64,000 nucleotides of DNA from Chryseobacterium sp. KACC 21268 (GCA_028736075.1 CP117875.1:806001-870000), one strand, 5' to 3'; counted from the first letter of the stretch, positions 1 to 8,495 are shown. The notes: generated by a model from the sequence alone, not told the origin. A program made the numbers and translations.

Positions 1-584
1 GCTGGGAAATCTTCCAAAACGTTTTCAAAAGTTACCGCAGCAGCTTTGTATTCGCCCATTTTGTAATATTGCTTCGCGTTTTCAAACGCTTTGAATTCCA
101 ATTTGTACGCCAACTCATCTACCAATTGGGTGATGTTTTTGGAACGCTCAGAATCGGGATATTCATTCAGGAAATTCTGTAGTTCTGTGATTGCAGACTC
201 AGTATTGCTTTGGTCGAGGTTGTACTGCAAAGAGCCTTCGTAGTAACAAAGAGCCGAAAGATAAGCTGCCTCCTCCTTTCTTGGGTCCTGAGGAAAACTG
301 ATCACGAAATTCTTAAACTGATTGGCTGCGAGTCTGTAATTCTTGTCATAATAGTTGGAGTAGGCAGAGTTGAATACCACATTGGGCGCATCATCTGTAC
401 CGGCAACTAGATTTGGTAATCTATCGTACAATGCCAAAGCATCTGACCATTTTTTCTTTGCGAATTTTTCATTGGCAACCTTCAAGATAAAATCTTTGTC
501 GGCACTCTTCATAGCCTGATCCATTTCTGTTTTGCAAGACAGCAAAATCACAGACAACACTAATAAACTAATATATTTCTTCAT
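1..584 (-). CDS. bamD: Outer membrane assembly lipoprotein BamD (3' part cut by the window edge)
   Basis: Reads leftward out of the window, so the C-terminus is missing (about 194 codons visible). The N-terminus is a lipoprotein signal: a charged start, a hydrophobic stretch and a lipobox ending LLSCKT with Cys at about residue 17. Then come TPR-like helices typical of BamD/YfiO, with phrases such as WSDALALYDRLP and LNEYPDSERSKN. BamD is the essential lipoprotein of the beta-barrel assembly machine, acting at the periplasmic face of the outer membrane. A TATTTTTG -7 element for this gene lies at 636-629 on the minus strand. It is divergent from lepA. The family call is confident; only the 5' part can be judged. 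Confidence 0.85.
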   Translation of the reverse strand, partial: MKKYISLLVLSVILLSCKTEMDQAMKSADKDFILKVANEKFAKKKWSDALALYDRLPNLVAGTDDAPNVVFNSAYSNYYDKNYRLAANQFKNFVISFPQDPRKEEAAYLSALCYYEGSLQYNLDQSNTESAITELQNFLNEYPDSERSKNITQLVDELAYKLEFKAFENAKQYYKMGEYKAAAVTFENVLEDFP

Positions 585-770
585 AATTCCCGCCAGAATA
601 AATCTGTCACTTGATTGTAATTAATTTGCAAAAATAAAACTTTTTTCTGCAATAGCTTTTTTTTATGAAAGATTAACGTTTTTCTTATTAATATATTAAA
701 TATTGATCCAGAATTTCAAAAACTTTAGAACAATCCGTCATTCCAAGTTTCGGACTATCAATAAATAGTG

Positions 771-778
771 TATTTTTG
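771..778 (+). promoter_or_regulatory. lepA promoter -7 element
   Basis: TATTTTTG, a match to the Bacteroidota -7 consensus TAnnTTTG, 20 bases before the lepA ATG. A weak -33 (TTTC, 748-751) lies 19 bp upstream. Confidence 0.5.
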
Positions 779-797
779 CAAATTACAAGAATTTTAA

Positions 798-2594
798 ATG
801 AAAAACATCAGGAACTTCTGCATCATTGCACATATCGACCACGGTAAAAGTACATTGGCAGATCGTCTTTTAGAATATACCAACACCGTTACCCAAAGGG
901 AATTGCAGTCGCAAACCTTGGATGATATGGATCTGGAAAAAGAACGCGGTATCACCATCAAGTCTCACGCGATCCAAATGGATTATGAGCTGAATGGCGA
1001 AAAATACATCTTAAACCTTATCGACACGCCAGGACACGTGGATTTCTCTTACGAAGTTTCCCGTTCCATCGCGGCTTGCGAAGGTGCATTGTTAATTGTT
1101 GATGCGGCGCAAAGTATTCAGGCGCAGACCATCAGTAATTTGTATCTGGCTTTAGAAAACGATTTGGAAATTATTCCAATCCTTAATAAAATCGATCTTC
1201 CATCTGCAAATCCGGAAGAAGTGACCGACGAGATCATGGGACTTCTAGGTTGCAAATACGAAGATGTTCTTAGAGTTTCAGGGAAAACGGGTGAAGGTGT
1301 TCACGAATTGCTAGAGCAAATTGTAAAGAGAGTTCCGCCACCAGTTGGAGATCCGAAAGCGCCACTTCAGGCATTGATCTTTGATTCTGTTTACAATCCT
1401 TTCCGAGGAATTGAAGCTTATTTCAAAGTGGTAAACGGAAGTATTTCTAAAAACGAAAAGATCAAATTCTTCGCTACAGGGAAAGAATACGGCGCAGACG
1501 AAGTTGGAACTTTAAAGCTAAAACAGCTTCCAAAGAAAACCATCGAATGCGGTGATGTAGGTTACATCATTTCCGGGATCAAAGATGCCCGCGAAGTAAA
1601 AGTGGGTGACACAATTACGTCTTTCGTAAATCCTGCATCAGAAGCCATCGACGGTTTTGAAGAGGTGAAACCAATGGTTTTTGCCGGAATCTATCCAATC
1701 GAATCTGAGGATTTTGAGGAGTTGAGATTCTCATTAGAAAAATTAAGACTGAATGACGCTTCTTTGGTTTTCGAGCCGGAAAGTTCTGCAGCACTTGGTT
1801 TTGGTTTCCGTTGCGGATTCTTGGGAATGTTGCATATGGAAATCGTTCAGGAACGTCTAGACCGCGAATTCAATATGGATGTGATCACGACGGTTCCCAA
1901 CGTTTCGTACCACGGTTTCTCCAAAAAAGAACCAGACACACCCATCTTGATTAACAACCCATCCGAAATGATCGACCCGAATCTTTTGGACAGAGTGGAA
2001 GAACCTTATATCAAAGCTTCTATCATTACAAAATCTGATTTCGTAGGCGGAGTTATGACACTATGTATCGAGAAAAGAGGCGAGATTGTCAACCAAAGTT
2101 ATTTGACGGCGGACAGAGTAGAATTGACTTTCAATATGCCTTTGGCAGAAGTTGTTTTCGATTTTTATGACAGGCTGAAATCTATTTCAAAAGGTTACGC
2201 TTCATTCGATTATTCTCCGATCGGGATGCGTGCTTCTAAGTTGGTGAAAATGGATATTTTGATAAATGGTGATATGGTGGATGCTTTATCCTCATTGATC
2301 CACGATAGCAACGCGTTCTACATCGGAAAGAGAATGTGCGAGAAATTGCGCGAACTGATTCCGAGACAACAGTTTGATATCGCTGTTCAGGCGGCTTTGG
2401 GAGCGAAAGTTATCGCTAGGGAAACCATCAAAGCTTTGAGAAAGGACGTTACCGCAAAATGTTACGGCGGTGATATTTCCAGAAAACGTAAGCTTCTTGA
2501 GAAACAGAAAGAAGGTAAGAAAAAGATGAAACAAATTGGTAGGGTAGAAGTTCCGCAGTCAGCATTTATGGCTGTTTTGAAGTTGAATGATTAA
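798..2594 (+). CDS. lepA: Elongation factor 4 (LepA) translational GTPase
   Basis: 598 aa, the usual LepA length. The start is given by the motif order: G1 loop AHIDHGKS at residues 11-18, the effector region with RGITIKS, DTPGH (G3) and NKID (G4). Domains II, III and V follow, then the LepA-specific C-terminal domain with the basic end [21 protein letters not shown]. LepA binds ribosomes and acts on stalled or pre-translocation complexes, probably at initiation or assembly. It is a single-gene unit with its own -7 element upstream and a hairpin terminator just after the stop. Nothing unusual was seen. Confidence 0.97.
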   Translation: MKNIRNFCIIAHIDHGKSTLADRLLEYTNTVTQRELQSQTLDDMDLEKERGITIKSHAIQMDYELNGEKYILNLIDTPGHVDFSYEVSRSIAACEGALLIVDAAQSIQAQTISNLYLALENDLEIIPILNKIDLPSANPEEVTDEIMGLLGCKYEDVLRVSGKTGEGVHELLEQIVKRVPPPVGDPKAPLQALIFDSVYNPFRGIEAYFKVVNGSISKNEKIKFFATGKEYGADEVGTLKLKQLPKKTIECGDVGYIISGIKDAREVKVGDTITSFVNPASEAIDGFEEVKPMVFAGIYPIESEDFEELRFSLEKLRLNDASLVFEPESSAALGFGFRCGFLGMLHMEIVQERLDREFNMDVITTVPNVSYHGFSKKEPDTPILINNPSEMIDPNLLDRVEEPYIKASIITKSDFVGGVMTLCIEKRGEIVNQSYLTADRVELTFNMPLAEVVFDFYDRLKSISKGYASFDYSPIGMRASKLVKMDILINGDMVDALSSLIHDSNAFYIGKRMCEKLRELIPRQQFDIAVQAALGAKVIARETIKALRKDVTAKCYGGDISRKRKLLEKQKEGKKKMKQIGRVEVPQSAFMAVLKLND

Positions 2595-2620
2595 TTTCCA
2601 CATTCATTTATAAATTGTAA

Positions 2621-2647
2621 TCCACTGAATTTTCAGTGGATTTTTTG
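2621..2647 (+). terminator. Rho-independent terminator after lepA
   Basis: Inverted repeat TCCACTGA / TCAGTGGA with a 4-nt loop, followed by a run of six T. The T-run also supplies the TTTG used as a possible -33 of the next promoter. Confidence 0.85.
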
Positions 2648-2674
2648 TTTCAAAGCCTGAAAAGTATAACTTCG
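2644..2674 (+). promoter_or_regulatory. Promoter of the nrtR-like gene
   Basis: TTTG (2644-2647), 19 bp, then TAACTTCG (2667-2674), close to the TAnnTTTG -7 consensus. The operator at 2672-2690 begins five bases after the first base of the -7 element. The downstream NADAR promoter has exactly the same geometry. Confidence 0.55.
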
Positions 2675-2690
2675 TGTATTCATAACGCAA
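2672..2690 (+). promoter_or_regulatory. Candidate NrtR operator, copy 1
   Basis: 19-bp imperfect palindrome TCGTGTATTCATAACGCAA. It matches the copy at 3462-3480 at 16 of 19 positions and fits the consensus TTGYGTWATWATWACRCAA. It overlaps the -7 element and the expected transcription start of the regulator gene, which suggests autorepression. Confidence 0.65.
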
Positions 2691-2697
2691 ACATACT

Positions 2698-3375
2698 ATG
2701 CAAGATATAAAAGTCGCTGTAGATGCCGTCATTTTTGGATATTTTGATAAAGAAGATTTACAGATTCTTTTGATTGAAAGAAATATTGAGCCTTTCAAAG
2801 GCGGTTGGGCACTTCCGGGCGGTTTGGTTTTGGATAATGAAAATCTGGATGATGCCGTAAAAAGAGAATTGCACGAAGAAGCGGGCATTAAACCTGATTT
2901 TCTGGAACAATTATTTACTTTCGGAAATGTAGGTCGTGACCCCAGAAATCGTGTGGTTTCAATTGCTTATTTAGGTTTGGTCAATCCTTCTTATCACGAA
3001 TTGTTTGCTGATTCTGACGCTGATGATGCACAATGGTTCAGCGTGAATCAGCTTCCAGAATTGGCTTTTGACCATCAGACTATTATTGACTTGGCGTTAA
3101 AAAGACTTCGTACAAAAATCCAATATCAACCCATTGGTTTCAATCTTTTAAATGATGAATTTGTATTCTCTGACCTCGAAAATCTTTACAAAACAATCAT
3201 AGGGCAAGAAATAGACCGCCGGAATTTCCGAAAAAAAATTATGAGTTACGGACTTCTAAATGAGACCAAAAATTTCAAAAAAGAAGGAAGCGGAAGACCC
3301 GGAAAACTATTTACGTTCAATCAAGAAAAGTACAAAGAGCTGGAAGAGCAAGGCTTCTACTTTGAAATTAAATAA
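2698..3375 (+). CDS. NrtR-family Nudix/winged-helix transcriptional regulator
   Basis: 225 aa. The N-terminal Nudix domain (about 1-140) has a complete Nudix box: G42 x5 E48, then R56-E-L-x-E-E-x-G-I64. The C-terminal part (about 150-225) is the winged-helix domain of the NrtR/COG4111 type (FRKKIMSYGLL, then KKEGSGRPGKLFTF). NrtR regulators sense ADP-ribose or related NAD metabolites and repress NAD or sugar genes. Here the neighbours are all ADP-ribose-handling genes, and the same palindrome lies before this gene and the next operon, so autoregulation plus control of the cluster is inferred. Because the Nudix box is intact, hydrolysis of ADP-ribose or another nucleoside diphosphate is possible as well as sensing. 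Confidence 0.88.
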   Translation: MQDIKVAVDAVIFGYFDKEDLQILLIERNIEPFKGGWALPGGLVLDNENLDDAVKRELHEEAGIKPDFLEQLFTFGNVGRDPRNRVVSIAYLGLVNPSYHELFADSDADDAQWFSVNQLPELAFDHQTIIDLALKRLRTKIQYQPIGFNLLNDEFVFSDLENLYKTIIGQEIDRRNFRKKIMSYGLLNETKNFKKEGSGRPGKLFTFNQEKYKELEEQGFYFEIK

Positions 3376-3408
3376 AATTTTATTTGATAATCAATCACTT
3401 AGTTTTTT

Positions 3409-3427
3409 TAGTGTTATTTTTACGCAA
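3409..3427 (+). promoter_or_regulatory. Candidate NrtR operator, copy 2 (distal)
   Basis: TAGTGTTATTTTTACGCAA fits the consensus TTGYGTWATWATWACRCAA at 17 of 19 positions. It ends 6 bp upstream of the -33 element of the NADAR promoter. A second site at this distance would allow cooperative binding. Confidence 0.6.
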
Positions 3428-3433
3428 ATAAAT

Positions 3434-3464
3434 TTTGTCAATTAACTACAAGTCTATATATTTG
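3434..3464 (+). promoter_or_regulatory. Promoter of the ADP-ribose operon
   Basis: TTTG (3434-3437), 19 bp, then TATATTTG (3457-3464), a perfect TAnnTTTG. It is flanked by operator copies at 3409-3427 and 3462-3480. Confidence 0.7.
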
Positions 3465-3480
3465 TGTAATAATAACGCAA
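3462..3480 (+). promoter_or_regulatory. Candidate NrtR operator, copy 3 (proximal)
   Basis: TTGTGTAATAATAACGCAA, the most symmetrical of the three copies (arms TTGTGT / ACGCAA). It begins inside the -7 element and ends one base before the NADAR start codon, so bound protein would cover the transcription start. Confidence 0.7.
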
Positions 3481-3481
3481 T

Positions 3482-4024
3482 ATGAAATATGCTTTACAAA
3501 ATATAATAGAAAGATTTAAAGAAAACGAGAGACTTGACTTCCTTTTCTTTTGGGGACACACTGTGAAAGATGAAGTTACGAAATCCTGTTTCAGTCAATG
3601 GTTTCCGTGTAAATTTGAAGAAAACAGCATTGTCTACAAAACCGCGGAACATTATATGATGGCAAATAAAGCCAAGTTATTTAACGATGAAGAGATTTTA
3701 GAAAAAATTTTAAAATCGGAAATGCCAAATGAAGCAAAGAGCTTAGGTAGAAAAGTTAAAAATTTCGATGCTCAAGTTTGGGACGAGCACAAATATGAAA
3801 TTGTGAAGCAAGCTAATATTCTGAAGTTTTCACAAAATCGAGAATTTAAAGATTTTCTTTTATCTACAAACAATAAAATTATAGTGGAAGCCAGCCCGTA
3901 CGACACAATCTGGGGAATCGGAATGTTGGAATCTGATAAAAACATTAATAATCCTCTTCTGTGGAACGGCGAAAATTTATTGGGATTTGCTTTGATGGAA
4001 GTTCGGGATATGTTGAAAGATTAA
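3482..4024 (+). CDS. NADAR-family (YbiA-like) ADP-ribose N-glycosidase
   Basis: 180 aa, the full NADAR domain. Family landmarks are FFWGH (22-26), SQW (38-40), the helix TAEHYMM (54-60), and a C-terminal SPYDTIWGIGM (138-148) followed by WNGENLLGFALMEVRD. NADAR proteins cleave N-glycosidic bonds to ribose. YbiA acts on riboflavin-pathway intermediates, and other members remove ADP-ribose from guanine bases modified by DarT2-type toxins. It is the first gene of the run and has its own promoter between two operators. The substrate cannot be told from sequence; no DarT-like toxin is visible nearby. Confidence 0.9.
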   Translation: MKYALQNIIERFKENERLDFLFFWGHTVKDEVTKSCFSQWFPCKFEENSIVYKTAEHYMMANKAKLFNDEEILEKILKSEMPNEAKSLGRKVKNFDAQVWDEHKYEIVKQANILKFSQNREFKDFLLSTNNKIIVEASPYDTIWGIGMLESDKNINNPLLWNGENLLGFALMEVRDMLKD

Positions 4025-4032
4025 ATCAAAAA

Positions 4033-4680
4033 ATGAAACTAAAACTAAAAAACTATAAAGAACAGCTGAAAGATTGGCCTCAACAAGGATATCACATAAT
4101 GGCTCAATATGATGATGAAAAAGTTATCGTTTACCAATCTTATCGAAAATCAATTGGAGAATTTGCTGTTAAAAATCAATTTTTTGGAGGCGGATTTAGT
4201 TTGGAAAGAATGACTTGGATTAAGCCTAATTTTCTTTGGATGATGTACCGAAATGGCTGGGAAACTAAGGAAAATCAGGAATTTGTGTTGGCCATTCATT
4301 TGAAAATGGATGCTTTCAAAAAATACTTGACAAATGCCATTTACTCTTCGTATAATGAATCAATGGAAATTTCCAAAGATGAATGGGAAAACGCAGTAAA
4401 AGAATCTTCTGTCAGACTACAATGGGACCCAGACCACGATCCCTTTGGAAAAAAACTGGAAAGACGGGCGATACAAATTGGACTGAGAAATGAATTCGCC
4501 CAATCTTTTGCCAAAGAAGATATTTTATTAATTGAAGATATTTCTGATTTTGTGAAGGCGCAATATCAATTTATTTTAAATAATGACTTGAATAATCTAA
4601 TGATTCCCGTAGAAAAACCTTTGGTCTTTGATGATGAAAATTTAAATAAAGAACTAAAACTCACTGAAACCAAAAATTGA
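4033..4680 (+). CDS. DUF4291 family protein
   Basis: 215 aa from the ATG at 4033. An in-frame ATG at 3961 lies inside the NADAR gene and is rejected because the conserved block starts after 4033. The DUF4291 signature is clear: YQSY..SIGEFAV..Q.F (34-50), [18 protein letters not shown] (59-76), QWDPDHDP and a [12 protein letters not shown] segment. The biochemical function of DUF4291 is, to my knowledge, not established. It starts 8 bp after the NADAR stop and runs into the macrodomain gene, so co-transcription is likely. Its position makes it a candidate NAD or ADP-ribose enzyme, possibly an ADP-ribosyltransferase or hydrolase. That is inference. Confidence 0.85.
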   Translation: MKLKLKNYKEQLKDWPQQGYHIMAQYDDEKVIVYQSYRKSIGEFAVKNQFFGGGFSLERMTWIKPNFLWMMYRNGWETKENQEFVLAIHLKMDAFKKYLTNAIYSSYNESMEISKDEWENAVKESSVRLQWDPDHDPFGKKLERRAIQIGLRNEFAQSFAKEDILLIEDISDFVKAQYQFILNNDLNNLMIPVEKPLVFDDENLNKELKLTETKN

Positions 4681-5188
4681 ATTAATACAAGGTGACATCA
4701 CAAAAATAAATACCGATGCAATCGTCAACGCTGCAAATTCATCATTGCTTGGCGGAGGCGGTGTTGATGGAGCCATACATCGCGCAGGCGGAAAACAGAT
4801 TTTGGAAGAATGTATGCAGATTAGAAACAGACAAGGCAAATGCAAAACAGGAGAAGCTGTTGTGACTACAGCTGGAAATCTACCTGCGAAGTACGTCATT
4901 CACACTGTAGGTCCGATTTGGAATAATGATGAAGAGAAATGCTCAAAATTATTATCAAATTGTTATAAGAATTCTTTGAAACTAGCAGAAGGTCTTAATG
5001 TAAAAACAATTGCTTTCCCAAATATCAGCACAGGCGTTTATCGTTTTCCAAAAGAATTGGCCGCAAAAATTGCAGTTCAGGAAGTTCAGAATTTTGAATC
5101 TGACGTAATTGAGGAAGTGATTTTTGTCTGTTTTGATGACGAGAATGTGCAGATTTATAAAAGATTAATCAATTTTGATGAAAAATAG
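4664..5188 (+). CDS. Macrodomain (ADP-ribose/O-acetyl-ADP-ribose deacetylase) with a non-canonical start
   Basis: About 174 aa if read from CTG 4664. The frame has no ATG, GTG or TTG before the essential first strand: after a stop at 4655-4657 only CTG 4664, ATT 4676 or ATA 4685 are available. The first TTG (4745) would delete the ADP-ribose loop [16 protein letters not shown]. The macrodomain is otherwise intact, with [17 protein letters not shown], the TGEA-like KTGEAVVT, and [11 protein letters not shown]. It resembles YmdB and should hydrolyse O-acetyl-ADP-ribose or ADP-ribosyl esters. The gene overlaps the DUF4291 stop, so translational coupling could support a weak start. The alternative is that the start was lost by mutation. 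Confidence 0.8.
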   Translation: MKPKIELIQGDITKINTDAIVNAANSSLLGGGGVDGAIHRAGGKQILEECMQIRNRQGKCKTGEAVVTTAGNLPAKYVIHTVGPIWNNDEEKCSKLLSNCYKNSLKLAEGLNVKTIAFPNISTGVYRFPKELAAKIAVQEVQNFESDVIEEVIFVCFDDENVQIYKRLINFDEK

Positions 5189-6119
5189 TGTAAAATCAGG
5201 AATTTTCGGAGTTTGTGTTGGCGATGCTTTGGGCGTTCCGGTGGAGTTCAAGAAACGTGAAGATTTGAAGATATCGCCTGTAAAAGGTTATTTAGAATAT
5301 ATGTCTTGGAACCAACCAAAAGGAACTTGGAGCGATGACAGTTCATTGACACTTTGCCTATCAGAGGTGTTGACGAAAGGTTACGATTTAGAGAAAATCG
5401 GACAAAGTTTTGTAAAATGGGTAAAATATGGGCACTGGACTGCGCACGGAAGATTGTTTGATATTGGCGGAACCACGAGACATTCGATTGCAAGATTAAT
5501 CAAAGGAGAAAGTGCCAAATTTTCGGGAAATATTTTTGAGGAAGATAATGGAAATGGTTCTTTGATGAGAATTCTCCCTTTGGCTTTTTATCTGAAAAAT
5601 GAAGAAAATATCGAGACACTTTACCTGACCGTAAAAGAAGTTTCATCTATTACGCACGGACATTTTCGTTCTGTTTTTGCTTGTTTTATATATGTACTTT
5701 TTGCAATTGAGTTAATTAACGGAAAAAGCAAAAAAGAAGCCTTTGAATATATGCAAAAACAAGCTTTGGAATATGCTGTTTTTCAGGAATTTAATCCGAA
5801 GGAAGTTGAGCTTTTCGAAAAGGTTTTAAACAATGATATTTCCACTTTTCCCGAAGATGTAATTAAAAGTAGTGGTTATGTTCTCCATAGTTTGGAAGCT
5901 TCATTTTGGTGTTTTCTGAATTCTGAAAGTTATTCTGAAGCTGTTTTGAAAGCCGTTAATTTGGGAGAAGATACAGACACGACTGGAGCGATTACCGGTG
6001 GAATTGCCGGAATCTATTATGGTTTTGAAAATATTCCCGAAGAATGGATTTCTGAATTGGTGAGGAAAGATGATATTGAGAAATTATGTTCTAAATTGGA
6101 GAATAAATTGATGAAATAA
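5178..6119 (+). CDS. ADP-ribosylglycohydrolase (DraG/ARH family)
   Basis: 313 aa from ATG 5178, overlapping the macrodomain gene by 11 bp. A TTG one codon upstream is not needed. Metal- and ADP-ribose-binding motifs are present: [10 protein letters not shown] near the N-terminus, WSDDS at 51-55, the glycine-rich [14 protein letters not shown], and the C-terminal [10 protein letters not shown] starting at residue 263. The family uses two Mg2+ ions bound by these acidic residues to release ADP-ribose from arginine, serine, nucleic acid or other carriers. It lies in a tight run with NADAR, DUF4291, macro and KptA genes, so it probably shares their promoter. The carrier it acts on is unknown. Confidence 0.93.
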   Translation: MKNSVKSGIFGVCVGDALGVPVEFKKREDLKISPVKGYLEYMSWNQPKGTWSDDSSLTLCLSEVLTKGYDLEKIGQSFVKWVKYGHWTAHGRLFDIGGTTRHSIARLIKGESAKFSGNIFEEDNGNGSLMRILPLAFYLKNEENIETLYLTVKEVSSITHGHFRSVFACFIYVLFAIELINGKSKKEAFEYMQKQALEYAVFQEFNPKEVELFEKVLNNDISTFPEDVIKSSGYVLHSLEASFWCFLNSESYSEAVLKAVNLGEDTDTTGAITGGIAGIYYGFENIPEEWISELVRKDDIEKLCSKLENKLMK

Positions 6120-6128
6120 AAACAAACA

Positions 6129-6680
6129 ATGACCGAATCCCAAAACAAAAAAATAAGCAAGTTCCTAAGCTTCGTCCTTCGACACAAACCGGAAACTATT
6201 AACTTAGTTCTGGACAAAAACGGCTGGACAGATGTTGATGAATTAATCACAAAATCGACAAATGATTCTCAAGGTTTCACTTTTGAAGAATTGGACGAAA
6301 TTGTACAGACAAATGACAAAAAACGTTTTGTTTTCAATGAAGATAAGACCAAAATCAGAGCCAATCAAGGTCATTCAATTGATGTTGATTTGGCTTTAAA
6401 ACCACAACAGCCGCCAGAATTTCTCTATCACGGAACAGCTATGAATAATGTAGATTCAATTCTAGAAAACGGAATTGAAAAAAGAAACAGATAACACGTT
6501 CATCTCAGTTTGGACAAAGAAACGGCGACCAAAGTCGGGATACGCCACGGAAAACCAATTATTTTGACAATTAAAACAGGTGAAATGTTTGAAGATGGAA
6601 TTTTGTTCTATCTTTCTGAAAATAATGTGTGGTTAACGGATTTTGTGGATACTAAATATATCAAAAAGCAACCGATTTGA
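6129..6680 (+). pseudogene. kptA: RNA 2'-phosphotransferase (KptA/Tpt1) interrupted by an in-frame TAA
   Basis: 184 codons in one frame with a single TAA at codon 122 (6492-6494). Codons 1-121 contain the N-terminal domain (SKFLSFVLRHKPE, NGWTDVDELI) and YHGTA. After the stop the same frame continues with the expected second half: HVHLSLDKETA, VGIRHGKPIIL, DGILFY and NNVWLT. The family usually has Gln here (R-Q-x-VHLS), so a CAA-to-TAA change is the simplest history. Intact KptA transfers a 2'-phosphate from RNA to NAD(+) and can also ADP-ribosylate nucleic acid ends. A sequencing error or stop read-through cannot be excluded. It begins 9 bp after the DraG gene and a terminator follows. Confidence 0.85.
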
Positions 6681-6695
6681 TTACATCGAACAATT

Positions 6696-6726
6696 AATCC
6701 ACAGAATTTTCTGAGGATTTTTTTTA
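6696..6726 (+). terminator. Terminator at the end of the ADP-ribose cluster
   Basis: Hairpin ATCCACAGA / TCTGAGGAT with one mismatch and a short loop, followed by a T-run. It closes the 3482-6680 transcription unit. Confidence 0.75.
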
Positions 6727-6758
6727 ATTAATATTTCCACGTTCTCTACATTTGTAGT

Positions 6759-8474
6759 ATGAAAAATCTTTCAATTCTCTTCCTTGTAATCTCCACTTTC
6801 ACATTCTCCCAAACCTTCCAAACCCCTTTCGAAAAAGGCAACGGCAACCAAACCGTCACGTTTGAGGAAATGAGAGCTTATTATCAAAAACTGGATAAGG
6901 AATTTGAAAGCATCACTTTCCAGACAAAAGGCGAAGATGACAATGGCGCGCCAATCGATGTGGTAATTTTCAATCCTACAAAACAAAGTTTCGAAGAAGC
7001 TAGAAAAGGAAAATCGGTTTTGTTCGTCAATAACGGAATTCATCCAGGCGAACCAGACGGAATCGATGCGACGATGATGTTGATGCGAGACTTGGCAACT
7101 GGAAAAATCAAAGCGCCGAAAAATGTCATCATTGCGTCAATCGCAAGTTACAACATCAGCGGAATGATGAACCGAGGCAGTTTTTCCCGAGCGAACCAAA
7201 ATGGTCCGGAAGAATATGGTTTCCGTGGAAATGCGAGAAATTATGATTTGAACCGGGATTTCATCAAGACAGATTCAAAAAATTCCAGAAGTTTCCAGCA
7301 GATTTTTCAATGGCTGAAACCTGATGTTTTCATAGACAATCACGTGAGCAACGGTGCGGATTATCAATACACTTTCACTTATATTTCGACCAATAAAGAA
7401 CGGTTGGGAAATGTTCTCGGTAATTATTTCAACGGCGAAATGCAGAGAACGCTTCTGAAAAATATGGAGAAAAAAGGGGTGATTTCCGTGCCTTATGTCA
7501 ACATTCACGGCGATGTTCCGGACGGCGGTTTCCCAGCATTCATCGATTCTCCGAGATATGCTACAGGTTACACGACGCTTTTCAATTCCATCGGGACGGT
7601 GGTGGAAACGCATATGCTGAAGCCGTACAAAGACCGCGTGAAAGTGACGTACGATTATATGGTCGATAACATTAATTATATCGATGAAAATTACAAGACC
7701 ATTCAGCAAAAACGAGCCGAAAATCTGAAACAATACAAAGTCGGAAACCAATATGCTTTGGCTTGGAAACTGGATTCTACAAAATATGAAACGATTGATT
7801 TCAAAGGCTTTGAAGCGAAATATAAACCAAGCGACGTTTCCGGAAAGACCAGACTTTGGTACGACAAAAAATCGCCGTTTTCCAATCCCGTGAAATATTA
7901 CAACACGTACGTTCCGGCAAAAGAAGTCACAATCCCAAAATATTACGCCATCCCACAATCTGAATGGAAAGTGATTGATTTACTGAAACTTAACCAAATC
8001 AAAATGATTCCTATAAAACAGGATTCTGCATTTACAGTGGAAAGTTACAGGATCAAAGATTTCAAAACCGTTCCCAATCCTTACGAAGGTCATTATCTGC
8101 ATTACGACACATTTGTGATCAAAGATTCTGGCAAAATGAAGTTCCGAGCTGGCGATTTCCTCGTTCCATTGAATCAAGATGGCGTGAAATTTCTCTTGGA
8201 AACTTTGGAGCCGGAAGCGGTGGATTCTTACTTCAACTGGAATTTCTTTGATGCGATGTTGGGTCAGAAAGAATATTATTCGCCTTACGTTTTCGAAGAT
8301 ACGGCCAGTAAACTTTTGAAAGATAACAAGGCTTTGAAAACTGCTTTCGAAATGGAGAAATCCATCAATCCGAAATTCGCTCAAGACGGTGACGCACAGT
8401 TGGATTGGGTTTACAAACATTCCGAATATTACGAGAAAACGCATCGGCTTTATCCGATTTTTAGAATTAATTAA
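6759..8474 (+). CDS. Secreted M14-family zinc metallopeptidase
   Basis: 571 aa. The N-terminus is a Sec signal (KNLSILFLVISTFTFSQ). The M14 carboxypeptidase core follows: NNGIHPGEPDGIDA supplies the first zinc His and Glu, YDLNRDF resembles the NxxR substrate-binding motif, and DNHVSNG gives the third zinc His. ETHMLKPY is in the region where the catalytic Glu is expected. The C-terminal half (after about 330) is not recognised as a standard domain. The protein probably trims peptides in the periplasm or outside the cell. A TACATTTG -7-like element at 6747-6754 lies only 5 bp before the ATG, so a very short leader is possible. Substrate preference is unknown. Confidence 0.85.
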   Translation: MKNLSILFLVISTFTFSQTFQTPFEKGNGNQTVTFEEMRAYYQKLDKEFESITFQTKGEDDNGAPIDVVIFNPTKQSFEEARKGKSVLFVNNGIHPGEPDGIDATMMLMRDLATGKIKAPKNVIIASIASYNISGMMNRGSFSRANQNGPEEYGFRGNARNYDLNRDFIKTDSKNSRSFQQIFQWLKPDVFIDNHVSNGADYQYTFTYISTNKERLGNVLGNYFNGEMQRTLLKNMEKKGVISVPYVNIHGDVPDGGFPAFIDSPRYATGYTTLFNSIGTVVETHMLKPYKDRVKVTYDYMVDNINYIDENYKTIQQKRAENLKQYKVGNQYALAWKLDSTKYETIDFKGFEAKYKPSDVSGKTRLWYDKKSPFSNPVKYYNTYVPAKEVTIPKYYAIPQSEWKVIDLLKLNQIKMIPIKQDSAFTVESYRIKDFKTVPNPYEGHYLHYDTFVIKDSGKMKFRAGDFLVPLNQDGVKFLLETLEPEAVDSYFNWNFFDAMLGQKEYYSPYVFEDTASKLLKDNKALKTAFEMEKSINPKFAQDGDAQLDWVYKHSEYYEKTHRLYPIFRIN

Positions 8475-8495
8475 ATTTAAAATATGAGATAATTC

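Noticed and set aside
3391-3420. Terminator after the nrtR-like gene
   Set aside because: CACTTA and TAGTG around a T-run could pair only weakly, and the same bases form part of operator copy 2.
4745-5188. Macrodomain gene starting at TTG 4745
   Set aside because: It would remove the first strand and ADP-ribose-binding loop that are encoded in the same frame from 4676.
3482-6680. DarT/DarG-type toxin-antitoxin pair
   Set aside because: NADAR and macro domains are present, but no DarT-like ADP-ribosyltransferase was recognised; DUF4291 is only a speculative candidate.
7275-7958. 227-codon open frame antisense to the M14 peptidase gene
   Set aside because: No recognisable motif, composition follows the complementary gene, and the sense strand has a complete peptidase with signal peptide and zinc ligands.
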